This document shows, one piece after another, positions 61,201 through 64,000 of a stretch of DNA of 64,000 bases. The DNA is from Mucilaginibacter aquaedulcis (lineage in GTDB: Bacteria > Bacteroidota > Bacteroidia > Sphingobacteriales > Sphingobacteriaceae). The translations under genes were made by a program, and so were the position numbers. The stretch is from NCBI RefSeq assembly GCF_030409325.1, contig NZ_JAUFPR010000004.1:233548-297547 (forward strand), in the 5' to 3' direction. Numbering within the stretch: position 1 is the stretch's first letter; each line of letters starts with the position of its first letter. The notes under the pieces were generated by a model, which saw only the letters and a program-made list of their open reading frames with translations, was not told the origin of the DNA and did not search any database.

Positions 61201-61630
61201 GCGGCGAGTTTGGCGCGGCCAGCTGCCCTACTATGGTGTATACAATTTCGTCGTAAAATATATCGGCATCTTTTGGGGTGGCAAAATAGCCATAACGCAT
61301 ACCCCAATTCCGCCAGCAGTTGGCCATGCGGTGGGCCACCTGCTTAATACTTTTTTCTGCATCCCGGCTGCCATCCTGCTGCGGAACGCCGGCTTTACGG
61401 AAATATTTTTGCGCCAGGATATCGGTTGCTACCTGGCTCCATGTTGCCGGCACTTCTACATCATTCATTTCAAATACGGCATCGCCAGATGGGTTACGGA
61501 TAACCGACGATCGCTTCTCGTACCTGAACAAATCAAATATATTTATGCCTTCTTTACTGAAATAACGGGTTGTTTTAAGTCCCTTTCCACTTTTTGCAGC
61601 TGATGTTTTTGGGGTTGTGTTTTTAGTCAT
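58295..61630 (-). CDS. nrdJ: Adenosylcobalamin-dependent ribonucleotide reductase (class II)
   Basis: NrdJ reduces ribonucleotides to deoxyribonucleotides with a 5'-deoxyadenosyl radical from vitamin B12, independent of oxygen. The 1111-residue protein has KYGSGVGTNFSKIRG, the active-site region with NPCSEYMFLDNTACNL (about residue 395), and PTGTIGLVMDCDTTGIEPD. It ends in a zinc-ribbon-like Cys-rich tail (CNVCGHTTVRSGTCYKCLNC, about 1085-1105). Length and motifs match class II enzymes. No cobalamin riboswitch or NrdR box is obvious upstream. The protein needs a B12 source, which the window does not show. Confidence 0.96.
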   Translation of the reverse strand: MTKNTTPKTSAAKSGKGLKTTRYFSKEGINIFDLFRYEKRSSVIRNPSGDAVFEMNDVEVPATWSQVATDILAQKYFRKAGVPQQDGSRDAEKSIKQVAHRMANCWRNWGMRYGYFATPKDADIFYDEIVYTIVGQLAAPNSPQWFNTGLHTSYNITGKPQGHYFVDPVTEELSKSTSAYERPQPHACFILSVDDDLVNEGGIMDLWVREARIFKYGSGVGTNFSKIRGETEKLAGGGYSSGLMSFLKIGDRAAGAIKSGGTTRRAAKMVCLDLDHPEIEGFVNWKVEEEKKVAALIAAGYSSDYEGEAYRTVSGQNSNNSVRIPNSFFHALKGGSPWDLTSRITGKTTKTIPSQKLWDDIAFAAWACADPGVQFDTTINEWHTCPEGGRINASNPCSEYMFLDNTACNLASVNLAHFFDPQTRVFDVKGFEHTCRMWTIVLEISVLMAQFPSKEVAQLSYDYRTLGLGYANLGSALMVNGIPYDSDKARAIGGAITAIMTGTAYATSAEMARELGTFRKYNDNKQHMLRVMRNHRYAAYNSTENFENLEIAPPGINPQHCPDYLLSAACNAWDKAVEMGEKYGYRNAQTTVIAPTGTIGLVMDCDTTGIEPDFALVKFKKLSGGGYFKIINQAVPEALRNLGYREHEVTAIVNYAKGAASLKGAPHINTDSLKAKGFTDDELEKLDKGLVSAFEISFAFNIWSLGEECLKRLGITPEQYNAPDFNVLRALGFSKKQIAEANEYICGTMTIEGAPYLKEAHYPIFDCANKCGAKGERYIHAHGHIKMMSAAQPFLSGAISKTINLPNEATVDEIKDCYELSWALGLKANALYRDGCKLSQPLSTKSDAKEEADEKLDTVEEVLGEAANVRLSDLTPEQVLEAAMAIMEKSKDTHFMRQLSRVVQKKSLPFKRRGFTQKASIDGQTVFVRTGEYEDGTLGEIFVDMHKEGATFRSLMNCFAIAVSVGLQYGVPLEEYVEKFTFTRFEPAGMVAGHANIKSATSIIDYIFRMLGYEYQNRTDLVHIITDKNGVLGNPQMGDEDFNTDESNVYAPVNKPAETDSYGTGKRQGLSFDVSMGVQSDAPSCNVCGHTTVRSGTCYKCLNCGNSMGCS

Positions 61631-61866
61631 AGCATGATAGTTTGAAGAGGTGATAAAGTACAGTTTAAAAACACAAGGGGTGTTTTAATCAAAACTATCA
61701 GTATCACTATTACCTTGCATTTCAGAGTTTTCCACATGTGTCAGTTAATAGCCCCCTGCACCATATATTGATTTATAAAATACTCATTATTAATAAATTA
61801 AATGTGTTAATAACTAAAAACACAACATATTATGCAGGAAAAACGTAGGGAGCAAGGGTGTAGAAA

Positions 61867-61912
61867 TTTGTCTGAACCACGATTAAACTGATTTAGGGAT
61901 TATGGGATTTTT
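61867..61912. repeat. Copy of the dispersed TTTGTCTGAACCACGATT repeat
   Basis: TTTGTCTGAACCACGATT is followed by AAACTGATTTAGGGATTATG, related to the sequence after the copy at 57702. The family also has a copy at 13452. Confidence 0.65.
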
Positions 61913-61918
61913 TAACTA

Positions 61919-61949
61919 CGCAGTCCGAAGTTTCTGACTTCGGACTGCG
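61919..61949. repeat. Hairpin with CGCAGTCCGAAGT arms
   Basis: CGCAGTCCGAAGT and ACTTCGGACTGCG are perfect complements separated by TTCTG. There is no T-run, so a terminator is unlikely. Confidence 0.75.
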
Positions 61950-61974
61950 GGAGTGCGGAATAAGACCGCTGTCA

Positions 61975-62052
61975 TTTCGACTGCAGGGAGAAATCTTATA
62001 CATAGGATAGACTTAATGTATAGAATTTCTCGTCGTCCCTCCTCGAAATAAC
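61975..62052. repeat. Long imperfect hairpin repeat
   Basis: GTCATTTCGACTGCAGGGAG and CCCTCCTCGAAATAACA, with AATCTTATACAT/ATGTATAGAATT inside, pair over about 30 bases per arm. It resembles intergenic repeats common in this phylum. Confidence 0.65.
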
Positions 62053-62069
62053 AAGCATATTTACCCCAA

Positions 62070-64000
62070 TCAAAAATGAACAATCACCTTAAAGCTCAAA
62101 TTACGGCCCATATTATAGATACCTGTGTGCCCGCTGGGCGATGATTTAAAGTATTCAAAATATTTAAGCCGGTTTAAATTGGCCTGGTAAGCGGTATCAA
62201 ATAAATTATCGGCCTGTACAAAAAACTCGTAGAAAGCGGTCTTCGCCCTGGCTGGTTTAATGGTGAAGCCCAAGCCGGCGTTGAACAGGGTATAACCTTT
62301 AGTAAAAGTTTCGGTATTGTCCAGCGCATAAAAATGGTTCTGGTCGGCGTAGCTATCGGCTTCCAAACGGGTGTTGAGTTTGGTAAATACCCCATAATTA
62401 CCCGGCAAGCTAACTTTTAAGGCCGACCGGATATGCAGCGGCGGTATAAAGGGCAGGTATTTGGCATCATTACCGTACTGTGCAATCAACTGCGGGTTTT
62501 TATTGATGCCGGTTACCCAGGCCACGCTGTTATCCAAAGCCAGCCATTTTATGCTTCGCGGGTGCAGGTTGAGGGTAAGTTCGGCACCATAAAGGCGTGC
62601 CTTTGATTGCTGATACTGGTAGGTGCTGTTGCCCGGTACTATCACCACCGGGTTGCCCTCGGCATCGTTAACCCGGGCCTGGTATATATAGTTGTTGATG
62701 TTGTTGTTAAAAATTTCGGCCACAATATCCATATCGGGCAGATAGGCAATAAAGCCAATATCCTGCTGCAGGCTAAATTCCGGGTTAAAGCTGCGATTGC
62801 CCAGGTAAACAATATGGGCACCGGGATCAAGGCCGTTTGAACCTATTTCCGTAATGTTTGGTGCACGGTAGCCGCGGGCGATGTTGGCCTTGAGCAGGAG
62901 GCGGTCGCTGAGGTTATAGGTGAGCCCCACACTGCCCGAAACACCCTGGTAAGTGTGCCTGAACGATGGAAATTGGAGACCTGCGCCGGCAGTATCGGGC
63001 AGGTGTGCCTGCCTGCCGAAACCGGTTTGCGTATCTGTACCTACATAAAAGTTGTTCCAGCTGATGTGGCGGTTATCATACCGCAAACCACCAGATATAT
63101 CAACCTTACCAAAGCTTTTCTTAGCGAAAATGAATCCACCGGCATCAAACAGATTATAGTCGGGAATAGGGAAATCGGTAGCAGCCTTGCTGCGGTTGGT
63201 TTGGTAAATGCCATTAACCCCCACCGTGGTTTCTACCCCGGCTATGGCAGGCAGGTTATACCGAACATCGTAATTAATAGTATTAAGCACCACGTACAAA
63301 CCTGCCTGTTCGGGAACGGTTGGGTGGTTATATTCCCGCCGGACACTTTGCTGAATACCCAGCGAGGCGCTGACGCTACCCTCCCCGGCTTTAAAAGAGT
63401 TAGTAGTGTACACCCGGTAATGCTGTATACGCTGGTGCAGGGGCGCAATGCGGTATGAGCGCAGCTCATCGGGCGAAACTATGGGACGGTTTTTAATATC
63501 ATCCTGCCCGGCCTCGGCAATCTGTTTGGTAAACTGGCGGGTGAGCGAATCGCGACTGCCATCGGGTATTTCCTGCCGGTTATCATACAGCGTAGCGCCA
63601 ATTTGTGCGTATCCCCATTTTTTATCAACCCGGGCAATTCCTGAAAGGTTAAACTCGCGAAAACCGGTATTGTATACAAAGCCATCTACCTTGTTCTGGT
63701 AATCATGCGCGGTTTTAGCCGTAGCCCGGAAGGCGTATTTCCAGTTGTTTTGTTTGTATGATAACCCGAGTGATGTACCTGCCATGCCGTTGTTGGTATG
63801 ATAATCGGTTATAAAATCACCATTCAGTTTACCGTCTTCGCCATTAGGAATATAAGGGATCAGGTTAATTACCCCGGCCAGGGCGTCGGAACCATAGGTT
63901 AAACTTGCCGGGCCTTTCACCACTTCGGCACGACCAATGCCGTACTGATCAATCTCGATACCGTGTTCATCTCCCCATTGCTGGCCCTCCTGACGTATCC
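62070..64000 (-). CDS. TonB-dependent receptor, partial (runs off the right edge)
   Basis: The gene extends past 64000. The first in-frame start inside the window is GTG-type at 63923, but upstream codons continue with IRQEGQQWGDEHGIEIDQYG and then IGRAEVVKGPASLTYGSDAL, the plug-domain motif. The visible 643 residues cover the end of the plug and the 22-strand barrel, with LLKANIARGYRAPNITEIG and DNLFDTAYQANLNR near the end and the terminal aromatic residue (LSFKVIVHF). The substrate is unknown; the absence of an adjacent SusD-like gene suggests iron, cobalamin or another small ligand. A B12 role next to nrdJ is only a guess. Confidence 0.93.
   Translation of the reverse strand, partial: IRQEGQQWGDEHGIEIDQYGIGRAEVVKGPASLTYGSDALAGVINLIPYIPNGEDGKLNGDFITDYHTNNGMAGTSLGLSYKQNNWKYAFRATAKTAHDYQNKVDGFVYNTGFREFNLSGIARVDKKWGYAQIGATLYDNRQEIPDGSRDSLTRQFTKQIAEAGQDDIKNRPIVSPDELRSYRIAPLHQRIQHYRVYTTNSFKAGEGSVSASLGIQQSVRREYNHPTVPEQAGLYVVLNTINYDVRYNLPAIAGVETTVGVNGIYQTNRSKAATDFPIPDYNLFDAGGFIFAKKSFGKVDISGGLRYDNRHISWNNFYVGTDTQTGFGRQAHLPDTAGAGLQFPSFRHTYQGVSGSVGLTYNLSDRLLLKANIARGYRAPNITEIGSNGLDPGAHIVYLGNRSFNPEFSLQQDIGFIAYLPDMDIVAEIFNNNINNYIYQARVNDAEGNPVVIVPGNSTYQYQQSKARLYGAELTLNLHPRSIKWLALDNSVAWVTGINKNPQLIAQYGNDAKYLPFIPPLHIRSALKVSLPGNYGVFTKLNTRLEADSYADQNHFYALDNTETFTKGYTLFNAGLGFTIKPARAKTAFYEFFVQADNLFDTAYQANLNRLKYFEYFKSSPSGHTGIYNMGRNLSFKVIVHF

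Larger units (their letters stand above)
61631..62069. other. Repeat-rich intergenic region upstream of nrdJ
   Basis: The 439-base gap holds the nrdJ promoter region, a copy of the TTTGTCTGAACCACGATT repeat at 61867-61884, a hairpin at 61919-61949 and a long imperfect hairpin at 61975-62052. I see no gene, riboswitch or recognised operator. Confidence 0.6.

Noticed and set aside
61178..61603. Open frame of 141 codons opposite nrdJ
   Set aside because: It is antisense to a long, motif-complete gene with no start-region signals.
61631..61866. Cobalamin riboswitch upstream of nrdJ
   Set aside because: No B12-box-like conserved core was found by eye on either strand; the region is AT-rich and unstructured apart from the repeats.

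Overview
The window looks like a chromosomal segment from a member of the Bacteroidota, most likely the Sphingobacteriaceae (Mucilaginibacter or Pedobacter type). The reasons are lineage-typical proteins (paired DUF3857/transglutaminase proteins, a TonB-dependent receptor, a PQQ-type ThuA fusion, a DUF5009 membrane protein), promoters of the TTTG-N20-TAnnTTTG type, poor Shine-Dalgarno sequences, menaquinone made by the futalosine route, and many AT-rich dispersed intergenic inverted repeats. No rRNA, CRISPR array, prophage or intact insertion sequence is visible. Genus-level placement is inference.

Layout. 1-5.4 kb: a partial membrane protein, fabD, folE with a PTPS-type pterin enzyme, mqnB-mqnD, and an ArsR/SRPBCC pair behind a double palindromic operator. 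5.4-19.3 kb: hflX, two DUF3857 proteins, aat, ruvC, a HIT protein, greA, a 2-hydroxyacid dehydrogenase, two proteins of unknown role, rsmA and pdxA (divergent), and a DUF5009 protein. 19.5-25.4 kb: the fatty-acid cluster DUF177-rpmF-plsX-fabH, then accB-accC, then tatC. 25.4-34.1 kb: two paralogous secreted His/Gly-rich proteins, an S41 protease, a CsbD-like protein, an outer-membrane barrel, and a 1141-residue ThuA/sugar-dehydrogenase/PKD/cytochrome c lipoprotein.

34.1-34.6 kb is the most unusual stretch: two tandem tRNA-like genes on the minus strand (115 and 111 nt). They have Leu-like bodies, very long branched variable arms, an Asp-type GUC anticodon loop and compensatory changes in the acceptor stem. 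They sit behind a consensus promoter and next to an Lrp/AsnC regulator.

34.6-57.6 kb: the Lrp regulator, tex, an SGNH hydrolase, prolyl oligopeptidase, lpxH, prfA, a cluster of degenerate ApbE, envelope proteins and an OmpR/histidine-kinase pair, an OmpA lipoprotein, a Cys-rich/HMA/outer-membrane set probably concerned with metals, a coiled-coil membrane protein, a GHL10 family hydrolase, an SDR enzyme, a DUF1835 protein and a carboxypeptidase-regulatory-like protein. 57.6-64 kb: a tandemly duplicated REP-like element, the B12-dependent ribonucleotide reductase nrdJ, another repeat-rich gap, and a TonB-dependent receptor that runs off the right edge.

Most genes are housekeeping (lipid, cofactor, translation and DNA precursors) or envelope functions. 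The features that do not fit a standard annotation are the tRNA-like pair, a 54-bp perfect palindrome, and several families of structured intergenic repeats.
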